From contig NZ_RMVG01000003.1 in assembly GCF_003813865.1 (NCBI RefSeq), forward strand, positions 372,001 through 436,000: a stretch of DNA of 64,000 nt, written 5' to 3'. Positions 22,002 through 31,248 of the stretch are shown here, one piece after another. Under the pieces are notes generated by a model. It ran no database searches. It saw nothing but the letters and a program-made list of their open reading frames with translations, and was not told the origin of the DNA. A program made the position numbers and the translations under genes. Each line of letters starts with the position of its first letter. Position 1 is the stretch's first letter. The stretch is from Candidatus Pantoea deserta. GTDB lineage: Bacteria > Pseudomonadota > Gammaproteobacteria > Enterobacterales > Enterobacteriaceae.

Positions 22002-22910
22002 ATGTCTGCCTATAAGTCCAAAGTAAAAAAAGCGGTAATCCCTGTTGCTGGTTTGGGCACCCGTATGCTCCCTGCAACAAAAGCTATTCCAAAAGAAATG
22101 TTACCGCTGGTTGATAAGCCGTTAATTCAGTATGTCGTTAACGAGTGTATTGCGGCAGGAATCAACGAAATTGTGCTGGTTACGCACTCTTCTAAAAACT
22201 CCATTGAAAACCACTTCGATACCAGTTTCGAACTGGAAGCGATGCTGGAAAAACGCGTTAAGCGTCAGCTGCTGGATGAAATCCAGTCAATCTGCCCGCC
22301 GCACGTCACCATCATGCAGGTGCGTCAGGGTATCGCGAAGGGCCTGGGACACGCGGTTATGTGCGCCCATCCGCTGGTTGGCGATGAGCCGGTTGCGGTG
22401 ATCCTGCCGGACGTGATTATCGACGAATATGAATCGAATCCGACCAAAGATAACCTGGCGGAAATGCTGAGCCGTTTCGACGAGTCTGGCCGCAGCCAGA
22501 TTATGGTTGAGCCGGTAGCTGACGTGACCGCCTACGGCGTGGTTGACTGCCAGGGCGCGCAACTGCAACCGGGCGACAGCGCACCGATGGTTGGCGTGGT
22601 TGAAAAACCCAAAGCCACTGAAGCGCCTTCTAACCTCGCGGTAGTAGGTCGTTACGTGCTCTCTGCGGACATCTGGCCTCTGCTGGCGAAAACCCCTCCG
22701 GGCGCAGGCGGCGAAGTTCAGCTCACTGACTCTATCGCCATGCTGATGGAGAAAGAGACGGTTGAAGCCTATCACCTGAAAGGTGTGAGCCATGACTGCG
22801 GTAACAAACTGGGTTATATGCAGGCATTCGTTGAGTACGGTGTTCGCCATCCGGTGCTGGGCAAAGATTTTTCTCAGTGGCTCGATAGCGCAGTTGGCAA
22901 CAAAAAGTAA
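22002..22910 (+). CDS. galU: UTP-glucose-1-phosphate uridylyltransferase
   Basis: 302 residues, identical in length to E. coli GalU. Makes UDP-glucose for LPS, capsule, osmoprotectant glucans and trehalose. Nucleotidyltransferase signature [18 protein letters not shown] (residues 17-34), with the UTP-binding VEKP loop later. ATG at 22002 follows GAGG by about eight bases; a TTG directly before it is less likely. The next two genes use UDP-glucose in sequence, so the three form a pathway cluster (galU-ugd-epimerase) and probably one transcript, with gaps of 22 and 14 bp. Confidence 0.98.
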   Translation: MSAYKSKVKKAVIPVAGLGTRMLPATKAIPKEMLPLVDKPLIQYVVNECIAAGINEIVLVTHSSKNSIENHFDTSFELEAMLEKRVKRQLLDEIQSICPPHVTIMQVRQGIAKGLGHAVMCAHPLVGDEPVAVILPDVIIDEYESNPTKDNLAEMLSRFDESGRSQIMVEPVADVTAYGVVDCQGAQLQPGDSAPMVGVVEKPKATEAPSNLAVVGRYVLSADIWPLLAKTPPGAGGEVQLTDSIAMLMEKETVEAYHLKGVSHDCGNKLGYMQAFVEYGVRHPVLGKDFSQWLDSAVGNKK

Positions 22911-22932
22911 TTCATAAACACAGGATAACTCG

Positions 22933-24273
22933 ATGAAAGTCACTGTATTTGGTATCGGCTATGTCGGTCTGGTTCAGGCTGCGGTGTTAGCCGAAGTCGG
23001 ACATGACGTTCTCTGCATTGATGTCGACGCGAAAAAAGTCGAAAACCTGAAAAAAGGCATCATCCCTATTTTCGAACCCGGCCTTACGCCGCTGGTGATG
23101 TCGAACTATGAGGCGGGGCGCCTTAAGTTCAGTACCAATGCGGAAGAGGGCGTTAATCATGGCGTAATGCAGTTTATCGCCGTGGGCACGCCGCCGGATG
23201 AGGACGGTTCGGCAGACCTTAAATATGTGACCGCCGTGGCGCGTACCATTGCGCAGCATATGAACGATCACAAGGTTGTGCTTGATAAATCCACGGTTCC
23301 GGTCGGAACGGCGGATAAAGTGCGTCGCGTGATGGAAGAGACCCTGCGCGATCGCGGTGTCAGCCTGACCTTTGACGTCGTATCTAACCCGGAATTTCTC
23401 AAGGAAGGCGCAGCCGTTAACGACTGTATGCGTCCTGAGCGTATCGTAGTGGGTACGGATAATGATGAGGTTGAAGAGCTGCTGCGTGAGCTTTACGAGC
23501 CGTTTAACCGCAATCACGATCGTATGATTGTGATGGACATCCGCAGTGCGGAGCTGACCAAGTACGCGGCGAACTGCATGCTGGCGACCAAAATCAGCTT
23601 TATGAACGAGATTTCCAACCTCGCTGAGCGTCTGGGTGCGGATGTCGAAAAAGTGCGTCAGGGTATCGGCTCTGACTCGCGTATCGGCTATCACTTTATC
23701 TACCCTGGCTGCGGCTACGGCGGCTCCTGCTTCCCGAAAGATGTGCAGGCGCTGATCCGTACGGCAGAGTCGATTGGCTACAAGCCGCGCCTGCTTCAGG
23801 CGGTAGAAGACGTCAACGACAGTCAGAAAACCAAGCTGCCTGCTTTTATCAAACGCCACTTCGGCGATGATTTGAGCGGTAAAACCTTTGCTGTCTGGGG
23901 ACTGGCGTTTAAACCCAATACCGACGATATGCGTGAAGCCTCCAGCCGCGTGCTGATGGAAGCGCTGTGGGAAGCGGGCGCAACCGTTCAGGCATTCGAT
24001 CCGGAAGCAATGGATGAAGCCCAGCGTATCTATGGTCACCGCAGCGATCTGAAGCTGATGGGAACCAAAGAGGCGGCGCTACAGGGCGCAGATGGTCTGG
24101 TAATTTGTACGGAGTGGCAGAATTTCCGCGCTCCGGACTTTGAGGTTATTAAAAATTCCCTCAAGCAACCCGTGATTTTTGATGGTCGTAACCTGTATGA
24201 TCCAGAGCGTATCAGCAATCGCGGTTTCGTTTATTATGCAATCGGCCGCGGAGCTTCTATTCAAATTGCGTAA
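22933..24273 (+). CDS. ugd: UDP-glucose 6-dehydrogenase
   Basis: 446 residues. Two-step NAD+-dependent oxidation of UDP-glucose to UDP-glucuronate. N-terminal Rossmann motif VFGIGYVGL (residues 5-13), a conserved Lys/Asn pair in the middle domain ([15 protein letters not shown]), catalytic cysteine in [15 protein letters not shown] (about residue 270). It is the longer form seen in many proteobacteria, not the 388-residue E. coli Ugd of the cps locus. Product feeds the epimerase that follows and, in other enterobacteria, L-Ara4N and exopolysaccharide synthesis. Confidence 0.96.
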   Translation: MKVTVFGIGYVGLVQAAVLAEVGHDVLCIDVDAKKVENLKKGIIPIFEPGLTPLVMSNYEAGRLKFSTNAEEGVNHGVMQFIAVGTPPDEDGSADLKYVTAVARTIAQHMNDHKVVLDKSTVPVGTADKVRRVMEETLRDRGVSLTFDVVSNPEFLKEGAAVNDCMRPERIVVGTDNDEVEELLRELYEPFNRNHDRMIVMDIRSAELTKYAANCMLATKISFMNEISNLAERLGADVEKVRQGIGSDSRIGYHFIYPGCGYGGSCFPKDVQALIRTAESIGYKPRLLQAVEDVNDSQKTKLPAFIKRHFGDDLSGKTFAVWGLAFKPNTDDMREASSRVLMEALWEAGATVQAFDPEAMDEAQRIYGHRSDLKLMGTKEAALQGADGLVICTEWQNFRAPDFEVIKNSLKQPVIFDGRNLYDPERISNRGFVYYAIGRGASIQIA

Positions 24274-24287
24274 TTAACGAGGGTTTT

Positions 24288-25295
24288 ATGAATATTCTGG
24301 TTACCGGTGCCGCAGGCTTTATTGGATTCCATGTCACTCAACGCTTGCTGGCTGCCGGTCACCAGATTATCGGCATAGATAATCTCAACGATTATTATGA
24401 TGTCGGTCTGAAACAATCACGCCTGGATTTAATTGGCCACCATCCCGCTTTTACCTTTATCAAATTAGATCTGGCCGACCGCGCCGGTATAGCCGCGCTT
24501 TTTGAACGCCACGCTTTCCAGCGCGTTATTCATCTGGGCGCGCAGGCGGGCGTGCGCTATTCCATCGACAATCCTCACGCCTATGCGGATGCGAATCTCA
24601 CAGGTCATTTGAATATCCTGGAAGGCTGTCGTCATCATAAGATCGAACACTTGCTCTATGCCTCTTCCAGCTCTGTTTACGGTCTGAACCGCAAAATGCC
24701 GTTTTCAACGGATGACAGCGTCGATCACCCGGTCTCGCTTTACGCCGCGACGAAAAAAGCTAATGAGCTGATGTCACACACCTATTCTCATCTCTACCAG
24801 CTGCCGACCACCGGGCTGCGCTTTTTTACCGTCTATGGTCCATGGGGCCGTCCCGATATGGCGCTATTTAAATTTACGCGCGCCATGATTGCAGGCGAGG
24901 CGATCGATGTTTATAACCGCGGCGAAATGAAACGCGACTTTACCTATATTGACGATATAGCCGAAGCCATTGTTCGCCTCCAGGATGTGATTCCGCAACC
25001 GGATGAGAGCTGGACGGTAGAAAGCGGTTCGCCGGCGACCAGTTCCGCGCCTTATCGCGTCTATAACATTGGAAATAGTCAGCCGCTCAGCCTGATTAAA
25101 TATATTGAGGCGATTGAAAAGACGTTGGGCGTAACAGCAAAGAAAAACCTGCTGCCGATGCAGCCTGGCGACGTACTGGAGACCAGCGCCGATACCGCAG
25201 CGTTATATCAGGCAATTGGTTTTAAACCTGAGACCGACGTGGAAGAGGGTGTTAAACGCTTTGTCGAGTGGTATCGCGAATTTTATAAGGTGTGA
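24288..25295 (+). CDS. UDP-glucuronate 4-epimerase (NAD-dependent SDR epimerase)
   Basis: 335 residues, the size of the GalE-like UDP-glucuronate 4-epimerases (variously named uge, gla, lpsL or cap1J). Rossmann TGAAGFIG (residues 7-14), catalytic Ser in YASSSSVYG, Tyr-x3-Lys in SLYAATKKANE, and the family block RFFTVYGPWGRPDMALFKF. It should convert UDP-glucuronate to UDP-galacturonate, following directly from Ugd. The precise substrate is inferred from position and motifs. It lies 14 bp after ugd and is followed by the convergent hns gene. Absent from this position in E. coli K-12. Confidence 0.88.
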   Translation: MNILVTGAAGFIGFHVTQRLLAAGHQIIGIDNLNDYYDVGLKQSRLDLIGHHPAFTFIKLDLADRAGIAALFERHAFQRVIHLGAQAGVRYSIDNPHAYADANLTGHLNILEGCRHHKIEHLLYASSSSVYGLNRKMPFSTDDSVDHPVSLYAATKKANELMSHTYSHLYQLPTTGLRFFTVYGPWGRPDMALFKFTRAMIAGEAIDVYNRGEMKRDFTYIDDIAEAIVRLQDVIPQPDESWTVESGSPATSSAPYRVYNIGNSQPLSLIKYIEAIEKTLGVTAKKNLLPMQPGDVLETSADTAALYQAIGFKPETDVEEGVKRFVEWYREFYKV

Positions 25296-25333
25296 CGGCC
25301 AGAAGAGCAGAAGCAGGGTTTGAAAGCAAGAGA

Positions 25334-25356
25334 AGGGTCACAAAGAGTGTGACCCT
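25334..25356 (-). terminator. Terminator between the epimerase gene and hns
   Basis: AGGGTCACA-AAGAG-TGTGACCCT; on the minus strand the stem is followed by TCTCTTGCTTTC, a weak T-rich tail. Serves hns and possibly the convergent galU-ugd transcript. Confidence 0.6.
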
Positions 25357-25380
25357 CAATTACAGAAGCACTATCAGTTA

Positions 25381-25788
25381 TTACAGCAAAAAGTCGTCCA
25401 GCTGTTTACCTTCTTCTTCAATCGCTTTTTTGATCACGGCTGGCGTGCGGCCCTGACCAGTCCAGGTGCGAGTCTGGCCATTTTCATCGACATACTGATA
25501 TTTAGCCGGACGCGTCGCGCGCTTAGTTTTACCAGACGATTTGCTTTCAGAAATTGCGCTTAACAGCTCGTTGGGATCGATTCCATCCGCCAGCAGCATC
25601 TCGCGGTATTGTTCAAGTTTGCGCGTGCGCTCTTCGCTTTCCGCTTTTGCATGCGTCTCTTCATCGCGGCGTTCATTTACCACGACTTCGAATTTTTCCA
25701 GCATTTCTTCCAGCGCTTCAAGTGAACACTCTCTAGCCTGCGCGCGTAATGTACGGATATTATTAAGAATTTTTAGTGCTTCGCTCAT
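25381..25788 (-). CDS. hns: Nucleoid protein H-NS
   Basis: 135 residues (E. coli 137). N-terminal oligomerisation helices and coiled coil (about 1-80), a flexible linker ([14 protein letters not shown]), and the C-terminal DNA-binding domain with the minor-groove QGR loop in [16 protein letters not shown]. Silences AT-rich and horizontally acquired DNA. A clear housekeeping promoter lies about 45 bp upstream. Confidence 0.97.
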   Translation of the reverse strand: MSEALKILNNIRTLRAQARECSLEALEEMLEKFEVVVNERRDEETHAKAESEERTRKLEQYREMLLADGIDPNELLSAISESKSSGKTKRATRPAKYQYVDENGQTRTWTGQGRTPAVIKKAIEEEGKQLDDFLL

Positions 25789-25834
25789 TGTCCTGGTCTC
25801 TGAATATATTAATGGAGAGGTGTTCTGCCAGCTA

Positions 25835-25863
25835 ATAATAGTGGCGGCAAAAAATTACTGCAA
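25835..25863 (-). promoter_or_regulatory. hns promoter
   Basis: Minus strand TTGCAG (25858-25863), 17-base spacer, TATTAT (25835-25840), leaving a 5'-UTR of about 40 bases before the hns ATG. Confidence 0.7.
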
Positions 25864-26221
25864 TAGTAAAATAAGGGGAGCGGGAAAGATTGATAATTAA
25901 GGGCGCCGTCTGGATTTAATCTAAAATGGTAAAGCGCCTGATATTCACGCGTCAGCATTTTATGAAAAATCCGAAACGTTTAAGTCAGGTCAGCCTTGAG
26001 CCAGGCAAGAGGGGCAAGGCTGTTCGCAAGACAAACAGGACGTTTTCAATTAAGTCCTCTGGCTAATGATTAAGTCATTTAAAGCGCAGGAAGCGGTAAG
26101 TTTTTTTCCGCTAACGGCGAAGATGTAAGCAGGATACACAAAATAATCCCCACCCTGATTTGTGTTTATCTGTGATAGAATTTTGTGCATTCAGTTTGCA
26201 ATGCTTTGAGAAAACACACGA
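25864..26221. other. AT-rich gap between hns and tdk
   Basis: No credible reading frame. It holds an 8-bp inverted repeat (CAGCCTTG at 25991-25998, CAAGGCTG at 26015-26022) and two copies of TTAAGTC about 20 bases apart (near 26048-26076). H-NS autoregulation would need AT-rich DNA here. Nothing else is recognised. Confidence 0.4.
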
Positions 26222-26839
26222 ATGGCTCAGCTCTATTTTTATTATTCCGCAATGAATGCAGGGAAATCGACCGCGCTATTACAGTCCTCCTATAATTATC
26301 AGGAGCGTGGGATGCGAACCCTGGTCTACACCGCTGAAATAGATGACCGCTTTGGCGCAGGGAAGGTTAGCTCTCGTATCGGACTTTCTTCGCCTGCCGC
26401 GCTCTATAATAGCGAAACGCGACTTAAGGAGGAGATCGCAGCCGAGCACGCCCGACAGCCGGTTCACTGCGTACTGGTAGATGAGTGTCAGTTTCTGAGC
26501 CGCGATCAGGTTAAAGCGCTGTCTGACGTCGTGGATGAGCTGGATATCCCCGTGCTTTGTTATGGGCTGCGTACTGACTTTCGCGGAGAGCTTTTCGGCG
26601 GCAGCCAGTATCTACTCGCCTGGGCCGACAAGCTGGTTGAGCTAAAAACCGTCTGCCACTGCGGACGTAAAGCGGGAATGGTGCTGCGGCTTGACGCTGA
26701 GGGGCGGCCTTATAGCGAAGGGGAGCAGGTGGTGATTGGCGGAAATGAACGCTACATTTCGGTGTGCCGCAAACACTACAAACAGGCGATAGAGCAAGGC
26801 TCGCTGGCGGCCATTTATGGGCAGTCAAAAACATCCTGA
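26222..26839 (+). CDS. tdk: Thymidine kinase
   Basis: 205 residues, the E. coli length. Phosphorylates thymidine in the salvage pathway. P-loop [12 protein letters not shown] (about residues 9-20), Asp/Glu motif LVDECQFLS, and the four zinc cysteines in CHCGRKAG and the C-terminal CRKHY region. Start [14 protein letters not shown] is the conserved N-terminus. Confidence 0.97.
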   Translation: MAQLYFYYSAMNAGKSTALLQSSYNYQERGMRTLVYTAEIDDRFGAGKVSSRIGLSSPAALYNSETRLKEEIAAEHARQPVHCVLVDECQFLSRDQVKALSDVVDELDIPVLCYGLRTDFRGELFGGSQYLLAWADKLVELKTVCHCGRKAGMVLRLDAEGRPYSEGEQVVIGGNERYISVCRKHYKQAIEQGSLAAIYGQSKTS

Positions 26840-26861
26840 GCGACAGTCAGGCTACAGAGAT

Positions 26862-26890
26862 AAAAAAACCCGCCGAGGCGGGTTTTTTTT
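26862..26890. terminator. Bidirectional terminator, tdk / adhE
   Basis: AAAAAAACCCGCC-GA-GGCGGGTTTTTTTT: strong stem with runs on both sides between convergent tdk and adhE. Confidence 0.93.
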
Positions 26891-26900
26891 AGTTTAGCCC

Positions 26901-29588
26901 TCAGGCTTTTTTCGCTTTCTTCTCTGCTTTTTCCGTTTTTACCGGCTGGGCAGCAATCGCCTGCGCCGCACTGGAGAAAGGCTCAACGTACTCGCGGCCG
27001 TAGAAGGTATCCAGCATGATCTGTTTCAGCTCGGCAATCAGCGGATAGCGCGGGTTAGCGCCGGTACACTGGTCGTCGAAGGCGTCATCAGCCAGCTTAT
27101 CAACTTTCGCCAGGAAGTCCGCTTCCTGCACGCCTGCTTCGCGCAGAGAGGTCGGGATACCCAGCTGAGTTTTAATCTCATCCAGCCATGCCAGCAGTTT
27201 CTCGATTTTCTGCGCGGTACGGTCGCCAGGGGCGCTCAGGCCGAGATGGTCGGCAATTTCTGCATAGCGGCGGCGCGCCTGCGGACGGTCATACTGGCTG
27301 AAAGCGGTCTGCTTGGTTGGGTTGTCGTTAGCGTTATAGCGGATAACGTTGCTAATCAGCAGGGCGTTCGCCAGGCCATGGGGGATGTGGAACTCAGAGC
27401 CAAGTTTATGCGCCATTGAGTGACACACGCCGAGGAAGGCGTTAGCAAAGGCGATACCGGCAATGGTCGCGGCATTGTGCACGCGCTCACGCGCAACGGG
27501 ATTTTTTGATCCTTCCAGATAGCTGGTCGGCAGGTTCTCCTTCAGCAGCTTGAGCGCCTGCAACGCCTGGCCGTCAGAATATTCATTCGCCAGCACCGAC
27601 ACATAGGCTTCGAGGGCATGGGTTACTGCATCCAGGCCACCAAAGGCGCAGAGAGAACGCGGCATATCCATTACCAGGTTGGCATCGACGATGGCCATAT
27701 CCGGGGTGAGGGCATAATCAGCCAGCGGATATTTCTGACCGGTAGCATCATCGGTGACTACAGCAAACGGCGTAACTTCTGAACCGGTGCCTGAGGTCGT
27801 GGTGATGGCGATCATGCGCGCTTTGACGCCCATTTTTGGGAATTTATAGATACGTTTGCGAATATCCATAAAGCGCAGCGCCAGTTCTTCAAAGTGGGTT
27901 TCCGGATGCTCGTACATCACCCACATGATTTTCGCAGCATCCATCGGCGAACCGCCGCCGAGCGCAATGATGACATCCGGCTTGAAGCTGTTCATCTGCT
28001 CTGTGCCTTTACGAACAATGCTCAGCGTCGGATCGGCTTCGACCTCGAAAAATACTTCGGTTTCGATACCGTGAGATTTCAGAACGCGCGTTACCTGATC
28101 GGCATAGCCGTTATTGAACAGGAAGCGGTCCGTCACGATAAACGCGCGTTTCGCACCATCGGAGGCAACTTCTTCCAGAGCAATCGGCAAGGATCCGCGA
28201 CGGAAGTAGATTGATTTTGGAAGTTTGTGCCACAGCATGTTTTCAGCTCGCTTAGCGACGGTTTTTTTGTTGATAAGGTGTTTGGGTCCCACGTTTTCAG
28301 AAATAGAGTTACCCCCCCATGAACCGCAGCCCAGCGTCAGCGACGGCGCCAGCTTGAAGTTATAGAGGTCGCCGATACCACCCTGAGAAGCCGGGGTGTT
28401 GATCAGAATACGGGCCGTTTTCATGCGCTCGCCGAAGTAATTGACGCGCTCTTTCTGATTATCCTGGTCGGTATAGAGGCAGGAGGTATGGCCGATACCG
28501 CCCATGGCGACCAGTTTCTCTGCTTTAGCGACCGCATCCTGATAATCTTTCGCGCGGTACATAGCCAGCGTCGGCGAAAGTTTCTCATGCGCAAAAGGTT
28601 CAGACTCATCCACCAGCTTCACTTCGCCGATCAGGATTTTCGTGCTGCCCGGCACGCTGATGCCTGCCATTTCAGCAATTTTGAAGGCGGGCTGACCAAC
28701 AATCGCCGCATTAAGTCCGCCATTTTTCAGGATGACGTTCTGGACGGCTTTCAGTTCTTCGCCCTGCAACAGGTAACCGCCGTGGCTGGCGAAGCGCTCG
28801 CGCACCGCGTCATAAACGGAATCAACCACGATAACAGACTGCTCTGACGCGCAAATCACGCCATTATCGAAGGTTTTTGACATCAGAATAGAAGCAACGG
28901 CGCGCTTAATATCCGCCGTTTCATCGATAACGACCGGGGTATTACCCGCGCCAACGCCGATGGCGGGTTTACCGGAGCTGTAGGCCGCTTTCACCATGCC
29001 CGGACCGCCTGTCGCCAGGATAAGGTTGATGTCCGGGTGATGCATAAGCTGGTTGGAAAGCTCTACGGAAGGCGCGTCGATCCAGCCGATAATGTCTTTC
29101 GGCGCGCCTGCGGCGATGGCGGCCTGAAGCACAATGTCCGCCGCTTTATTGGTGGCGTCTTTGGCGCGCGGGTGCGGTGAAAAGATAATGCCGTTGCGGG
29201 TTTTCAGACTAATCAGGGCTTTAAAAATAGCGGTAGAGGTTGGGTTGGTAGTTGGAACGATACCGCAAATCAACCCAATGGGTTCGGCAATGGTGATGGT
29301 GCCGAAAGTATCGTCGGTTTCCAGCACGCCGCAGGTTTTTTCGTCTTTGTAGGCGTTGTAGATATATTCAGAGGCAAAGTGGTTTTTGATCACTTTATCT
29401 TCGACAATCCCCATGCCGGATTCAGCGACGGCCATTTTGGCCAGAGGAATACGGGCATCAGCAGCGGCGAGGGCGGCAGCGCGAAAGATTGCGTCAACCT
29501 GTTCTTGGGTGAAGTTGGCGTATTCACGCTGTGCTTGTTTTACGCGTTCAACGAGTGCGTTAAGTTCAGCGACATTGGTAACGGCCAT
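26901..29588 (-). CDS. adhE: Bifunctional acetaldehyde-CoA/alcohol dehydrogenase AdhE
   Basis: 895 residues (E. coli 891). N-terminal CoA-acylating aldehyde dehydrogenase (catalytic Cys in NGVICASEQS, about residue 246) and C-terminal iron-dependent alcohol dehydrogenase (from about 450; GGGSPMDAAK and TTTSGTGSEVTPFAVV, Fe-binding His in HSMAHKLGSEFHIPHG). Converts acetyl-CoA to ethanol during fermentation, and forms spirosomes. The C-terminus has a Lys/Ala-rich tail (EKAEKKAKKA). A perfect FNR box lies 200 bp upstream. Confidence 0.98.
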   Translation of the reverse strand: MAVTNVAELNALVERVKQAQREYANFTQEQVDAIFRAAALAAADARIPLAKMAVAESGMGIVEDKVIKNHFASEYIYNAYKDEKTCGVLETDDTFGTITIAEPIGLICGIVPTTNPTSTAIFKALISLKTRNGIIFSPHPRAKDATNKAADIVLQAAIAAGAPKDIIGWIDAPSVELSNQLMHHPDINLILATGGPGMVKAAYSSGKPAIGVGAGNTPVVIDETADIKRAVASILMSKTFDNGVICASEQSVIVVDSVYDAVRERFASHGGYLLQGEELKAVQNVILKNGGLNAAIVGQPAFKIAEMAGISVPGSTKILIGEVKLVDESEPFAHEKLSPTLAMYRAKDYQDAVAKAEKLVAMGGIGHTSCLYTDQDNQKERVNYFGERMKTARILINTPASQGGIGDLYNFKLAPSLTLGCGSWGGNSISENVGPKHLINKKTVAKRAENMLWHKLPKSIYFRRGSLPIALEEVASDGAKRAFIVTDRFLFNNGYADQVTRVLKSHGIETEVFFEVEADPTLSIVRKGTEQMNSFKPDVIIALGGGSPMDAAKIMWVMYEHPETHFEELALRFMDIRKRIYKFPKMGVKARMIAITTTSGTGSEVTPFAVVTDDATGQKYPLADYALTPDMAIVDANLVMDMPRSLCAFGGLDAVTHALEAYVSVLANEYSDGQALQALKLLKENLPTSYLEGSKNPVARERVHNAATIAGIAFANAFLGVCHSMAHKLGSEFHIPHGLANALLISNVIRYNANDNPTKQTAFSQYDRPQARRRYAEIADHLGLSAPGDRTAQKIEKLLAWLDEIKTQLGIPTSLREAGVQEADFLAKVDKLADDAFDDQCTGANPRYPLIAELKQIMLDTFYGREYVEPFSSAAQAIAAQPVKTEKAEKKAKKA

Positions 29589-29788
29589 GGTGCTCTCCTG
29601 AAGGAAGTTAAACTCTATTAGTAAACCTGCCTGGAGCCATGATTATAGTTCCGCTAAGGTAATATGTCGGACTAAGGCAAAATCCCAGCATTTTCGATGG
29701 TTTACTGAAAGAGTTTTCGCACGCTTTTACAACCTGTACTAACTGACTTGCGATGTGAAAAGATTACCTGGAATGGGGTAGGTGAATC

Positions 29789-29802
29789 TTGATTGAGATC
29801 AA
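29789..29802. promoter_or_regulatory. FNR box upstream of adhE
   Basis: TTGATTGAGATCAA matches TTGAT-N4-ATCAA at every defined position. It lies 200 bp before adhE and 230 bp before ychE. Anaerobic control of adhE is the likely use. The remainder of the 442-bp gap holds no frame I believe in. Confidence 0.72.
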
Positions 29803-30030
29803 TTTATCCCTAAGCTGACACCTTTCAGCTGTGCTTTTTGCGTTGGGCGCTTCTGCTGTCTTACCGTCAAGAGGAGCGGGCTGAAGACTGCGCCTCGCCA
29901 GAAAGTCAGCGTAAGGGCCTCACTGTATTAGTGTAATAGCGTAGAATTTTCTTTTTTCGTCTCTGGTTTAGCCGTGATTTTTTCCGTAAATTAGGCGCGA
30001 TTTTATTTCCCTGATGGAGCGAACCGAACC

Positions 30031-30678
30031 GTGAACCCAGCGTTGCTAGATCTTTCAGGCTATATCAAATTCTTTGTGGGTCTGTTCGCCCTGGTCAATC
30101 CGGTCGGCATTATTCCGGTATTTATCAGCATGACCAGCTATCAGGCGGTGGCTGAACGCAATAAAACCAATATGACGGCCAACCTGGCGGTTGCCATTAT
30201 TCTCTGGACGTCGCTGTTTCTTGGTGACGCCATCCTGCATATCTTTGGGATCTCCATCGACTCTTTCCGTATTGCTGGCGGCATCCTGGTGGTAACCATT
30301 GCGATGTCGATGATTAGCGGCAAGCTGGGCGAAGATAAACAGAATAAACAGGAGAAGTCAGAAACCGCGATTCGAGAGAGCATTGGCGTGGTGCCGCTTG
30401 CTCTGCCGCTGATGGCGGGGCCGGGCGCTATTAGCTCGACCATCGTCTGGAGCACCCGTTACCATAGCTGGCAAAATTTGCTGGGCTTTAGCGTCGCCAT
30501 CGCGCTATTTGCTTTTTGCTGCTGGCTGTTGTTTCGCGCGGCGCCGTTAATGGTGCGCGTACTGGGGCAGACTGGCATTAACGTTATTACCCGTATTATG
30601 GGGCTGCTGCTGATGGCGCTTGGTATTGAGTTTGTCGTCACCGGCATTCGGGCGCTGTTTCCTGGGCTGCTAAACTAA
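30031..30678 (+). CDS. ychE: MarC family integral membrane protein YchE
   Basis: 215 residues, the E. coli length. UPF0056/MarC family with six predicted membrane helices (for example GYIKFFVGLFALVNPVGII and GVVPLALPLMAGPGAIS). Function unknown. Start GTG 30031; GGAG is 12 bases upstream, a longer spacing than usual, and no better start exists because the family N-terminus begins here. Confidence 0.93.
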   Translation: MNPALLDLSGYIKFFVGLFALVNPVGIIPVFISMTSYQAVAERNKTNMTANLAVAIILWTSLFLGDAILHIFGISIDSFRIAGGILVVTIAMSMISGKLGEDKQNKQEKSETAIRESIGVVPLALPLMAGPGAISSTIVWSTRYHSWQNLLGFSVAIALFAFCCWLLFRAAPLMVRVLGQTGINVITRIMGLLLMALGIEFVVTGIRALFPGLLN

Positions 30679-31224
30679 GCCCGCTTAATTTCCGCTGCAA
30701 AACACCTTTTGTACTTTTATGGTGCATCCTGCTCTTCAGGTGCACCATAATAATGCAACTATTCCTGGCATTTACTTTACGCCTGAAATTATTAGTAAAA
30801 TTACTCGCCAGACATCTCGGCGCTTCGCCACGCCGTTCCTTTGTGACAATTCTCACACGATAAAACTTCAATGCTGAGGTAAAAAAACGTCAAAAATGCG
30901 CAGAAATGCTTTTTATGGCTGCATTTTGTTTTTACAAAGAAGAAAAAAGCAGAAAGGTTGCGCATTTACTCGCTGTTTCATCCTTCAGATATTGTCATTC
31001 ATCTCAATAATGATAAAAACTCTTCCTAAACAAAGGGATGCTTCTTATTTTTGCGCAAAAAATAACGGTATCTTCCTGTGCGGAGACATGATAAAAGAGA
31101 ATCAGGTAACATTTTTGTTATTTTTACTTTGTCGATTTGCCAGGCGTTCTGTTAGTTTTCGGCGCAGTAGTTTTTCATTTGGTCTCAAAGTGAGAACGTT
31201 TCTTGCTTATGAGCTAAAGGGCTT
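30679..31224. other. Leader/promoter region of the opp operon
   Basis: A 546-bp AT-rich gap. Near its start a 10-bp inverted repeat (TTATGGTGCA at 30717-30726, TGCACCATAA at 30741-30750) encloses 14 bases; its right arm starts TGCACCATAATAATGCA, similar to an NtrC site (left half exact, right half 4 of 6). There is no T-run, so it is not a clear ychE terminator. The rest should hold the oppA promoter and a long 5'-UTR. A 110-codon frame inside is not supported. Confidence 0.45.
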
Positions 31225-31248
31225 ATGAAAAAGGGTTTACTTTTTTGA
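31225..31248 (+). CDS. 7-codon leader frame overlapping the first oppA start
   Basis: ATG AAA AAG GGT TTA CTT TTT TGA (MKKGLLF) with AAAGGG four bases upstream. The stop TGA overlaps the ATG of the following oppA by one base (TGATG). It could be a coupling leader for oppA, or chance. Only sequence position supports it. Confidence 0.35.
   Translation: MKKGLLF

Noticed and set aside
30014..30034. Six-codon frame overlapping the ychE GTG start
   Set aside because: It has no ribosome site of its own and its overlap with GTGA may be chance.
30767..30783. Sigma-54 promoter for oppA
   Set aside because: TGGCATTTACTTTAC has TTAC where the invariant TTGC is needed.
30896..31228. 110-codon frame before oppA
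   Set aside because: Unlike any family I know, no ribosome site, AT-rich biased composition and it overlaps the opp leader.
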